From contig CAXKWD010000002.1 in NCBI GenBank assembly GCA_964059195.1, positions 163,624,559 to 163,688,558 on the forward strand: a DNA stretch of 64,000 bases, in the 5' to 3' direction. The stretch is from Ectobius pallidus (lineage: Eukaryota > Arthropoda > Insecta > Blattodea > Ectobiidae). Positions 44,254 through 54,029 of this stretch are shown in pieces (the stretch's first letter is position 1; each line of letters opens with the position of its first letter). The notes below the pieces were generated by a model. The model did no database searches. It was not told the DNA's origin and worked only from the letters and a program-made list of their open reading frames with translations. The translations under genes were made by a program, and so were the position numbers.

Positions 44254-44326
44254 GTACCGGGCGAATGATATATTCACGTTGCATTTCGGAGCGACCACCA
44301 TCACACTTACTACCCGTCGACGCCAT
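44254..44326 (-). CDS. Speculative host first exon
   Basis: On the minus strand an ATG at 44324-44326 in good context (AAAATGGCG) opens MASTGSKCDGGRSEMQREYI, about 24 codons, ending at a strong donor-like GTAC|GTAAGT at 44253. The upstream 70 bp are GC-richer than the surroundings, as in a 5' UTR. No downstream exon was found, so this is a candidate only. Confidence 0.25.
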
Positions 44327-44559
44327 TTTGACAAAACTCCGGTCTTCGGAATGTGCCCCGCTCGGGAAGAGCAACAGTACAGTCTCAACAAGTGAAACAA
44401 CAGAATATGCAAAGTACCGGTACCAAAAATGGTTAATCCCAAAAAATAATAGTTCCGGGCTTAGTGGGAGCCTTCAATGGGTACCCACATACATATTCAA
44501 GGAGAATATTCTCTATGTACCTAATCTATTTTAGGTTTCATTCAAATAAAACATTAATT

Positions 44560-44860
44560 ACCCAAGTTACAGAGAGAGATAAAAAAAAATACCATACAAA
44601 TCTGTGAACGAATTAGTAGCAAGAAATCCTTAATATTAATAATGTGTAATATCTATTGTCCAAATATAAATTGCAATTGTAAATAACGTCCTTGTTATTT
44701 ATTCTAATCTATACAATATTGTAATGTACCGGTAAATGTATATTTTATATTTTAAATGTATTGTAATTATGAATATGTCATATTTTAAGTACTACTGACA
44801 ATGTTTATGCATGTAATTACATGTTTCGAGCAATAAAATACTAATGAATGAATTAATAAA
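44560..44860 (+). mobile_element. LINE 3' UTR
   Basis: AT-rich sequence with repeated TGTAATG words, an AATAAAA signal near 44832 and a short AATG tail, typical of CR1/Jockey 3' ends. No coding part was recognised upstream. Confidence 0.4.
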
Positions 44861-45960
44861 CATACAGCTATCTGGATTACTGAATTTGTTTAGGACAGTT
44901 TATTAAAATAAGCTGATGCTATAAAAAAACAAGTGCCCCTAACTATCTATAATATATAAACGTGTGTTAAGATATAAATAATTCCACACCTGTAACAGTC
45001 GTAACAAGATTGGTGTTATTTTGAAATACAGTTCGCAATTAATAGTTTGGTATATATCACACAAACTTTGGTAAAATTAATTTCATTTGCATACTAATTT
45101 TATGTAGTTAATATGGTAATATCTTCCAACGCTGTAATTTAGCCGCGCGAAAAAAAAGAAAAAACAAACTAATCATTATGATACAGCTTCTGAGTAAACC
45201 AAACCTAACCTAGAATTCCTTTTCTTTGGAATGAAACAAGGGCACAGATATTTCAAATATGTAAGTATTTAAGCTTCAATTGCAGATATGTATGGCATGG
45301 TGTTATGAATAGGCCTACTCCTTTTTCTTTTCGTCACTTTGAAGTTCTGACAGTAATACATTAAGAAATGAAACGAGATGATTAAAACAAATATAAGCTA
45401 TAATTTTTTTATATAAAAATATAAGTAATACTAATTTATAACTCAGTTAACATGCAGTACACATACGGAAATTGCACCTTGGGTTACAGAAACAAGTGTA
45501 AATATGCATCTGATATTTAATAATCACATGGCATAACCTAATATATAACACAATTATGATTCAAGTGGTGTAATGGGTAATGTAGGCTTCGAATGCTGTT
45601 ACTCATATACACCTACCAACAATGTCAAACAGCTGATATAATGACACACCTGCTGCTGTTTACATTCCTACAGCACCTGTAATAAAATTGAAGAAATCCT
45701 GACCCACTTCTAGTAAACTAAGGAAACTGCAACTAAATGGTACAAATCTTTTCTGGCACAGTTACTGAAGACAAGAAATAACTTCATGTAGAAAGAATAA
45801 AACAAACTTGTCATTTCATTGTTGCGATACAATAAAAAAAAAAAGATGTGTGCACATTTTGAGAGTTCGTGACAGACACAATGCCCATGATGGCGACTGC
45901 AAATATATCGGCGAAAAGCATGAAAGAATTGCAATAATGACAATAAGTACTGAGAGACAT
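44861..45960. other. Unassigned AT-rich segment
   Basis: No supported gene or repeat. Frames here are short and their translations lack protein-like features. Confidence 0.4.
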
Positions 45961-45973
45961 GTGAATTACTCAC

Positions 45974-46015
45974 TAATTGTCTTGTAACTCGTTTTCCAGG
46001 ATTGCTGTCTCCCAT
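45974..46015 (-). CDS. Speculative host first exon next to the 17-kb element
   Basis: The minus-strand ATG at 46013-46015 opens MGDSNPGKRVTRQL, followed by a donor-like GTGAGT. The ~120 bp upstream are GC-rich and end at the 46136 insertion boundary; across the insertion the sequence would continue at 63125. If real, the 17-kb element sits in the promoter or 5' UTR of this gene. No further exon was identified. Confidence 0.22.
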
Positions 46016-46135
46016 AGCACATCGAACTCGATAGTAAGGACTCGATGCGAAATAATTTCCTGCCCACCTCCCCGAACACCGTCTACACTACACAATACCC
46101 TCACACTCACTTCCACTCGCAAGTCCCAACGACAC

Positions 46136-48205
46136 TTATGTCTACGGAGAGACGAAGAGGAGCCGCTACGACTGTTCGGCAGCACTGGGCTATGACGTCA
46201 CTTCCTGCATCTGGCAATAAACAAACAGAAGAGGTTCGCATCGCGCCGGTGTCATCCCTTCCAGCAGGCGTTTATAGGTTAGAAAAGTCTCTGTTTTCCC
46301 TTTACCATTATTTTGTACACTTTAGAGGGAAAGTAACTTTACATTTGTCCTCTATGATTTATGAAGAACACAACTAGCTAAAATAGTCTATTTTTTCTTT
46401 GTTTTTTTAGGATAAAGTGTCCTCATGGGAGCATCTTTAAGTACGGTACTTGCAGAATTTTCTCTTGATAGTGACTGTGAATATGCAGTACACGGCAAAG
46501 GTAAAATGTTCAGTTGTTTAAAGATATCTATATTTCCTGTTCTCGTGAGAATATCTTTAATTATTTACATAGTTTGACCTTAACAATTTGTGAATTTTTA
46601 GACGATGCACCCCACGTGCTATTTTATTTAGCAATCCTGTGGACCAGCAGTACTGGCACAGGATAACAATAACAATAATAATAACAAAAATTATACAATT
46701 AATTGTATAGTTATGATATTAAAAAATGCCTTCCAGCAACTATTTATAGGTTGGAAAGTGACACCTTTGATGGGTATTATTTTTACACTTTAAATGGAAA
46801 GAAACTTTACATTTAGTTCCTATGGTTTATGAAGAACACAACTAGATAAAATAATTGATTTTGTTTGCTTTTTTTTAGGTTGATAAACATAGTGCCCCTT
46901 TAGCGATGTGGATGCTGTGAATGTGTAGACAAAGGCAAAGGTAAAATGTGACAGAAAAAGGAACAAATATGGCCCGATTTCTACTCGACGGATGCCATGA
47001 TGAAGACAGAGTGGAAGCAAGCAGACTACGAGCTCAGACACATCTGCACACGCCTTTCAGTCCACGGATTCCGTCACCTGATGTGTTCCACCACGAAACA
47101 CCATGAACCAGACTCGCTTCAGTGTTTATGTCAACTGTGTGGCCGACCATGTGAACGCTATCATGTGTTAACATGCAAGAAGAGACAAAAATCCCTAACC
47201 CAGTTTTGTACTGAAGAATAACAATGCACATTGTGCGCTCTTCTATTTATTATTAATAAAATGTGTTCTGTTTAAAGATATCTGCTTCCTGTCCTCATGG
47301 GAACACCTTTAATTATTTACATCGTCTGGACCTTTCTTTGTGAAAGTTTAGACGATGCTCCCCACGTGGTATTGCATAGTTATGATATTGAAGGATGCCT
47401 TCCAGCAACCATTTATAGGTTAGAAAAGTGACATCTTTGTTCAGTATTATTTTGTGCACTTTGAATGGAAAGTAATTTTACATATGGGTCATTCCATGTC
47501 AAATCAACTAACAGTCTAAACCTTGACCTCTCAGATTTGTGTGATTTTTTGGCGAAAGATAGATCTGTGCCGCGCACCGACGAAGCTCCACCCGCCTGCT
47601 CGTTTCCCCTGCTGACCCTCGCTTCTGAGCCAATGCGCACACTACTGCTTGCTTCCCCTACATCTCCTATCACGGCTATGTACTAGCTCAGTGCCAATAC
47701 TGCAGCTCACTGTTGTAGCCTTTGTTATGTACATATGAAGCATGTTAAATTAAGACGGCAACACAAAATAAAACAAATATTAGTAAAAGATAGATTTATG
47801 CTGCACACCAGACAAGATCTGCCTGCCGGTTCCTTCCCCTTGCTTCCGAGCCTGCGCACGCACCTCACTATTTTACCATGGCTTCCTTGACAATTGGAAC
47901 GATGTTTTATGAAAGGTGTGGAAGTGTAAAAAGCTTCTGCATTTGGTTAAATAATGATAGGTAAATTCTAGGTCAGTGACGGGTTTTAGGTTTTATTATT
48001 TTAGCAAAGTTATGTTAGTTTAGGAGCAATATACTGAATAGCGCAAGGTTTATGTCTCACATTGAATCTCTTCTGCAATGAAACCCTAAACCCCGCCTTC
48101 CGAGGCAGGTCCCATTACAGAGTTGGTGGGAGGAGCCTAGTGCGCAGCATAAAACTATTTTTTTCGGGTATTGTACTCCCCAAATCTAGTTCAAATTTTA
48201 AAACT
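46136..48205 (+). repeat. Left inverted arm
   Basis: Contains three copies of a unit beginning CCTTCCAGCA near 46257, 46727 and 47397, each followed by TTTATAGGTT and GGAAAGTAACTTTACAT-like text. The third unit stops at the GGGTCATTCC end at 47486. The remaining 720 bp include a GC-rich part with two related ~75-bp segments (near 47565 and 47800). Confidence 0.82.
46950..47275 (+). mobile_element. LINE 3' end inside the left arm
   Basis: The frame at 46997-47221 gives ADYELRHICTRLSVHGFRHL and CQLCGRPCERYHVLTC, a zinc-knuckle-like LINE C-terminus comparable to 41160-41340. It is followed by a TTATTAATAAAA tail. It interrupts the second ~0.5-kb unit of the arm. Confidence 0.72.
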
Positions 48206-48479
48206 TGCTTCAAGTCGGCCGTGTGAAGGTGAGCTGGAAACCACGCCCTTCGTTGCATGGGTAGTCTGGTCAACTAAAACTGAGGATATGCAAGCAGCAG
48301 TTTTCTTGCTTATCCCACGTCCCCATACAGAGGCGAACAGACTACCCACGAAGCCGTCCCTCTTGCTCAGCCATATTCTTCGCCAGCACCTCATACTGTC
48401 AGCTCGGAGAAAGAGGTGGGCACGTCAGATCTTCCACCGTCTGACGCCGCGAAATTCGAATGTGTTAAATTAAAAAAAA

Positions 48480-48810
48480 CCCGGATTCCACAACCCCGAT
48501 TAAGTATTCTGTCGCACTGGGAACACTAAGCGACTTCCTCTACCTCGATCATTTAAAATACTATTCTCTCGTCTCTTATTCCATTTCGGGGAACTCTCCC
48601 GCGATTTTCCCTGCCCTAATTATTATTATTACTGCTGTTGTTATTATTACTATTATTATTATTATTATTATTTTGCTATTTTCTCTCGACACACAACTCA
48701 CACAACGTTCGACGAGACGAGAGAAATTAGCAAAAAAATAATTAGGGCAGAGAAAATCACGTGAGAGTTCCCAGAGATGGATTAAGAGACGAGCAGTTTA
48801 GATAGGCCTA
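48480..48810. repeat. Relic of the 7320-9176 hAT family minisatellite, inverted pair
   Basis: A minus-orientation unit at 48520-48625 and a plus-orientation unit at 48715-48805 match the ~72-bp units of 7985-8660 (GAGAGTTCCCAGAGATGGAT). An ATT microsatellite at 48618-48673 lies between them. Confidence 0.6.
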
Positions 48811-49097
48811 CTCAAAATTTCTAAAAATATTTTAAGTTTGCTGTATGAAATGGTATTTGCAGCACGCCCTCGTTTTGCGCCACAAGCCGCTACTGGGTGA
48901 ATTCCGTTATTAACATAAGCATGTGTCATTTTTTTTCTCTTCACCTAATTTTCCGGCCACGAGCCGCCACTGCGATATGGCTTCTTCACACGTCCGACAC
49001 GATGTATTAGTTTTCAACTGAGCCAGGGTCACCGAGTATCTTTGTTGCAGCAGTACGATGGGCACTGCGGTATACAAGGGGTGCACAGTCACTTATA

Positions 49098-49262
49098 CAC
49101 TGATGTAGATATCTCGTTCTGCAGATCTTATGTTGAGCGAGGCCCAAGGATATAGAACACGTCAGATCAGAATAAACATGTATGTTATAACAACAATAAA
49201 CAAAACTGTAAGCTGGAAATATTCATTCATATTGTAGAAGGTGTGAGTTATTAAAAATTCCT
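49098..49262 (-). mobile_element. CR1 3' end, second copy
   Basis: The reverse complement matches 7220-7319 joined to 11964-12045 (ATGAATATTTCCAGCTTACA, GTTTATTCTGATCTGACGTG and GAGATATCTACATC). It lacks both hAT insertions and one short internal duplication present in the first copy, so it is the natural empty-site reference. Confidence 0.88.
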
Positions 49263-49394
49263 GGCAAGTTAGTACTCTACGCCACAACCAGGTCCCCCTT
49301 CCACTCGCCACTCACCTGGGCGCGTGCCGCCTGTCCTGCAGCGCATGCTATCATGCCTGTAGCCGCTGCTCAACGCCAGTAATGCAAAATTGCA

Positions 49395-49620
49395 CCTCCA
49401 CATAATATTTCACAATTATAAAAACGACCCTTGCAACAAAATAGGCTATTTCACAATAAAAAAGTACCCTTGCACCATACATAATGTTTCACATTTATAA
49501 AAAACGCCTTATTATAACATAAAATATGGCTTAATTGATGCAGAAAAATTCCCTTGCACTAACCCTACTCTTTTCATAACTAACATAATATCTCAAAATT
49601 ATAAAAACAGATTCTTGCGT
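49395..49620 (+). repeat. Degenerate ~80-bp repeats
   Basis: CACAATTATAAAAACG-like and CCCTTGCA words alternate at about 60-90-bp spacing, for at least three units. No similarity to other parts of the window was seen. Confidence 0.5.
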
Positions 49621-49684
49621 TATAACTCATGAAGTCCCCCCTATCATAACTCAAATATACGAAAGCTTCCTTCAGTGCTCAACA

Positions 49685-49800
49685 TTCACTCATGGCGTAA
49701 TGGTTAAGAGTAGCTATAATGCTAGGGGTCCCGAGTTCAAATCCTGGTCGATTCAAAATTCATTATTAGGAATAGGTCTCATAGGTTGGGTGAAGAGGAG
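49685..49800 (+). mobile_element. tRNA-derived SINE head, third family
   Basis: TGGCGTAATGGTTAAGAGT (A-box region) and GAGTTCAAATCCTGG (B box) lie 35-40 bp apart with tRNA-like spacing. The downstream body is short and its end is uncertain. Confidence 0.6.
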
Positions 49801-50210
49801 GTGAGCGGAAGGAGACTGGAAAGAAAGAGAATAAAGGAGAAAAAATTAATTTTTTCAGTTTCACAAAATTGTTAGTAGATAGTGCTAAAAGAACTCAATC
49901 CATTTGCTGTGAGAGGATTTTTCAGGACTTATGGCTTGATGAAACAGGAAGATGAAGGCACAACAACACCAGATATTGTAATCTATATTCCATGGTTATT
50001 TGAATACAATAAAAATGTTGGTTTTACAGGAAACATTGTTTTTTCCATTGTGTTACATTACAACATAATCATTATCGTCCATTTCCATCTCCTGCATCCT
50101 CGAATTTGCATAGAGTAAAATAAGTCATGCCAAAAAATTTGGGCAGACCATACAGTTTTGACCAAGTCATAACATTTAGTTGTAAACAAGCCGAACCCAT
50201 AGTAACATGG

Positions 50211-50235
50211 AACATAACATAACATAACATAACAT
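50211..50235 (+). repeat. (AACAT)5 microsatellite
   Basis: Five perfect AACAT units. The bases just before them (AACATGG) suggest a decayed longer tract. Confidence 0.95.
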
Positions 50236-50618
50236 AGGAATGACTTGCATCAAAGGGAAATAGGAATTAACGAAACATAATATTTTCATATGAAACTTAA
50301 CATGCCAATCCGTATGGGAAAATACATAGTTGTTAGTCTGGGAAGGAGATGATGCATTCACCGGTTCCTGGCCGAAAGCCAACACCGGAACGGGTCTGTA
50401 ATCAATTTTGATATGTTTCAAATTGGATTGATATTTTTCTGTGAGTTGCACATTGCTTGTTAATTCCTCGTTAACATTCACTACTCACTACCTGCCAGCT
50501 CTTTAAATGCCCCAGCCCAGGGATTTTTAAATGGCTATTTAAAAATACACATGAATTTACACTACTTTCTATTTTCAATTTTTCTTGAAAACTATATGAA
50601 ATTAATGCATAAAAATGT

Positions 50619-51610
50619 TCACATACTTTCAGGAAGAGTTCTATGTTTGTTGAATGGCCGCGGAGCTGCAGCAGACTGGAATAATTCATCACCAGAATCA
50701 TTGTTGAATAATAATTCGTCTATCTCATCTGATAATGGCCTACGCCTATAATCACGTTTATCTCTCTTGTCACTGCACACAGAATTACCACTAAGCCTAA
50801 TGCTAATGCTAGCCATTCTTCACGCTACTGACTAGTGTTGCGAAACTGGTCTTCAAAAGCACGTGGAATTCATTTGTTGTCAGGAGGTCGACGACATAAT
50901 TTTTTGGGTTTCTGTAAATCCAGCAAGTGTATTCACTCACCATCTATTGCCGTAAATGGAAACTACCACCTTCACCATCTTCCTTGAAGAAATATACAAA
51001 AAAATGGCGCGGGCAGACGCTTAAACGCCAGCTGGCATGGATGGGAGGCAAGTGCTGGCTTTTCTTCCATGCCATATGGCGTCTGCGGTACCATGATTCA
51101 TCCCCACGACATTTCTTCCTGTTATCACCAATTCTCCCGATCCCGTAGTTTCAGGAGCTGTTTGCAAGAATGTGGGATCAGAACCTACCATGCTCTGATT
51201 AATGAAACCTCCCTTCAAAGCCAGAGGCCAAACAGCTACGCCACCTCTTATGAGACCATGTATGAAATCGTGTGATTTCTTAAACACATGCCTTTTGGCA
51301 ATTGCTGCCCCCCATAGAAAATGTAACCGTTCCAGCATTGATGTTGGGACAGTCTGCATCAAGGTAATCTATATATTGCCCTGCTTCTGTTTTTTCTTTG
51401 TCCACACAACGCTGGTGTAATGCACGCTGCTCTTATGTCCAACGACATGCTGTTGTCATTTAGATTGGAGTACATCAATTCGTTGATGTGATCTAGTTCT
51501 CCGCCGGCAACGCTGTTGACTTTGAAAGAGTTTCCTGTGGTATCGTAGGTAAGTTTTCTACCTACTGTCAAGAAAGAGGAAAATAAATCTTTATCGGCTA
51601 TGCCTTCCAT
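50619..51610 (-). CDS. Unrecognised open frames, possible decayed gene or element
   Basis: Three minus-strand frames cluster here. 51359-51610 opens MEGIADKDLFSSFLTVGRKL. 51021-51362 opens MMQTVPTSMLERLHFLWGAA and ends SMPAGV. 50619-50816 is an acidic peptide (LSDEIDELLFNNDSGDELF). The first two overlap by four bases, and a third frame across the junction (GQYIDYLDADCPNINAGTVT) also looks protein-like, which suggests frameshifts in one former protein. I recognise no domain and cannot say whether it is host-derived. Confidence 0.28.
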
Positions 51611-52133
51611 GTAATGATGCGTGGACGCTGTGCCGCTAAGGGTATTGCCCGTCTATAAAACAGTGTGTGACTTATGTCTAAGGAGAAACGGTAAGGGGCC
51701 GCTTTGAATATCTCTTATGACTTATGACGATGCTATACATATTTTATGTCTTGGCCAAATTATAGTATCTATAAAGTTAAGGTACTTCTACTATAAGGAG
51801 TCCAAATTCGAAGTAATTAAGGTTACATATTGATGTTTCAAATAAATAATACTGATTAGCTTTGGAATAACTGCTAGACAATTAAAATATGATATTTAAA
51901 CATATACGGAATGAAACATACTTTTAACATATGACCAAAACGTGGTCCTGGGCCCAAACCCGAGATGTGGCAGCCCTCCCGGGTACCTGCATAGAACACA
52001 CTATATATTCAACCCTTTCAGAGCTGAATTTATACACTGATAATGCAATCAACAATTATAAATATATGTAGGCTCTCTTTGAAATCGACAAGGAAAATTT
52101 CAAGGAACAGCTGATTTTTTAATGAGAAACATA

Positions 52134-53989
52134 CTTACTTTTTACTTTTTAAAGCGTCTCCCCTTTTCAGGGGTTGCCTTCTAATGCCTTCCTCCAGAAT
52201 CCTCTATCCTGCCAATCGCCTTCTTGTAAATTCCTTCCCTGCATTGCTCGGGCTATTCCACCTCTCCAGGTGCTTCTAGGCCTCTGTCTTTTCCTCCTTC
52301 CATATGGTGACCATGACATGATCTGCTTGGGCCATCTGTCTTCTGACATCCTCTGGACATGTCCATACCATTGCAGTGTCCTCTTTTCAAGCCTTTCCAC
52401 GAGCGTTTCTTCCTGTTCCATTCTTTCCCTTATTACTTTATTGGGTACTCGTTCTATTCTAGATACCCGACAACTTCTACGCAATGCATCCATCTCTACT
52501 GCATTTAACATTTCTTTTTGTCGCTGTGTCAAAGCCCATCCTTCTCCTCCATAAGTGAGGATACTTTCAACAATAGCATTTAAAATCAACCTTTTTGTGC
52601 TAAGATGAATTTCTCTATTCCAGAAAACTCCGTTCAATGCTCGAACAACCCCTCTTGCCTGATTTATATGGTGTGTCACATCCTCTTTACAAGTACCAGA
52701 TTTTTCAATAATGGAACCCAAATATTTAAAACTATCTACTATTTTTATCTTTCCCAGACCAGGTACATCCATATCTTCTCCATCTCCTCCAACAACCAAG
52801 TATTCTGTCTTCTTGACATTTATTTTCAGACCTCCTTCATTGTATACTTCATGTAATTTCTTTACCATATACTCTGCATCTTCTCTATCCTGCGCTAATA
52901 CCACCTGATCGTCGGCGAATAACAATGAGTAAAGGGTTTTTTCATGTACCGGAATACCCATCTTATAACAAGATGCATCCCATTTCTTTAAAACACTCTG
53001 TAAATATATTTTAAATAGTGTAGGGGACATGCCACAACCCTGTCTCAAACCCTTCGTTATTCTGAATTCTTCGGATATCCGTCTTCCCAATTTCACTGTA
53101 GCATGACATGCGCTATATATCCTTTTAATAAGATGAATCAAGGATTTATCAATTCCCATACTCATCAGTGCATTCCAGAGTTGACTTACAGGAACAGAAT
53201 CATAGGCCTGCTCTAAATCTATAAATACCAAATGAATTTCCTTCCCTTTTGCAGACATCTTTTCACTTATTTGACGAATTAGAAATATGTTATCTAAACA
53301 TGATTTTCCCGCTGTGAACCCAGCTTGCTCTTCAGATATCTTACTCCCAATTTGTTCTTCCAATCTATTCTTAATCACTTTGCTAAACAGTCTGCTTATT
53401 GAGGCCATAACACTGATTCCTCTGTAATTTCTTACTTCTTTTTTATTTCCCTTCTTATATATTGCTGATATATATGACAAACACCATTCCTTTGGTATGT
53501 ACTCCCCCTCCAAAATTTGATTGAACATTTTTGTCACAATCCTAACAATATTATGTCCTCCATATTTATACAATTCCATTGCTATTCCCCCTGGCCCAGT
53601 TGCTTTCCCATTTTGGGATGTCTTCAAAGCATTTATTACTTCACTTTCCAAGATAGGTTCCACCATAGTCTGCCTTGAATCATCATAAACATCACACAAT
53701 TGTTCTTTAAAATTTTCTCTATTTTCATTTAACAGGTCCGAAAAATGTTTCTTCCACTCTTGCAAAGTTATCAAATGAAGATTTGTTTTATTCATATTTG
53801 AAGCACGTACTTTCCTAATTGTTCTCCATGCCTTTCTTGATTTCCCATATCCCACCGTATGTTCAATTCCGTTACATATTTTCTCCCATGTCTCCGTTTT
53901 CCCTTTCCTGACAACCTGTTTTACTTCTTTCTTACATTTCTTATATCGTTCCAAATCTCCTCCTAATTTTGTACTTAACCACTTTTGAT
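52134..53989 (-). mobile_element. Young 5'-truncated LINE with perfect 12-bp TSD
   Basis: ATGAGAAACATA is duplicated exactly at 52122-52133 and 53990-54001. The minus-strand insert ends at its 3' side in an AAAAAGTAAAAAGTAAGT-type tail and is open from its truncation point to the stop at 52167. The exact TSD and undamaged frame indicate recent insertion. Confidence 0.92.
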
Positions 53990-54023
53990 ATGAGAAACAT
54001 AACATTTGAATAAAAATCCTCAT
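52167..54023 (-). CDS. LINE reverse transcriptase, intact frame, 5'-truncated
   Basis: The 618-codon frame starts in flanking DNA; only residues from about 12 on are LINE. RT motifs are in order: NGKATGPGGIAMELYKYGG (133-155), YKKGNKKEVRNYRGISVM (189-206), SEEQAGFTAGKSCLDN (230-245), FIDLEQAYDSVP (267-278), RQGCGMSPTLFKIYL (327-341) and the catalytic LLFADDQ (367-373, Asp371/Asp372), then FKYLGS. The C-terminal ends are RTLQWYGHVQRM and a WRGGIARAMQGRNLQEGDW tail typical of a widespread insect endonuclease-RT LINE group (RTE/related). The endonuclease domain is absent, lost by 5' truncation. It could make an RT-domain protein only if transcribed from outside. No damage is visible in the RT fold. 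Confidence 0.88.
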   Translation of the reverse strand: MRIFIQMLCFSYQKWLSTKLGGDLERYKKCKKEVKQVVRKGKTETWEKICNGIEHTVGYGKSRKAWRTIRKVRASNMNKTNLHLITLQEWKKHFSDLLNENRENFKEQLCDVYDDSRQTMVEPILESEVINALKTSQNGKATGPGGIAMELYKYGGHNIVRIVTKMFNQILEGEYIPKEWCLSYISAIYKKGNKKEVRNYRGISVMASISRLFSKVIKNRLEEQIGSKISEEQAGFTAGKSCLDNIFLIRQISEKMSAKGKEIHLVFIDLEQAYDSVPVSQLWNALMSMGIDKSLIHLIKRIYSACHATVKLGRRISEEFRITKGLRQGCGMSPTLFKIYLQSVLKKWDASCYKMGIPVHEKTLYSLLFADDQVVLAQDREDAEYMVKKLHEVYNEGGLKINVKKTEYLVVGGDGEDMDVPGLGKIKIVDSFKYLGSIIEKSGTCKEDVTHHINQARGVVRALNGVFWNREIHLSTKRLILNAIVESILTYGGEGWALTQRQKEMLNAVEMDALRRSCRVSRIERVPNKVIRERMEQEETLVERLEKRTLQWYGHVQRMSEDRWPKQIMSWSPYGRRKRQRPRSTWRGGIARAMQGRNLQEGDWQDRGFWRKALEGNP

Positions 54024-54029
54024 TTTTCA

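Noticed and set aside
47465..47686. 73-codon proline/serine-rich protein and its mirror at 61561-61782
   Set aside because: It lies across a transposon end and is present twice only because the arms are inverted copies.
50619..51610. piggyBac-like or viral gene
   Set aside because: The acidic DSGDE peptide is suggestive only; no DDE or viral motif could be read in the neighbouring frames.
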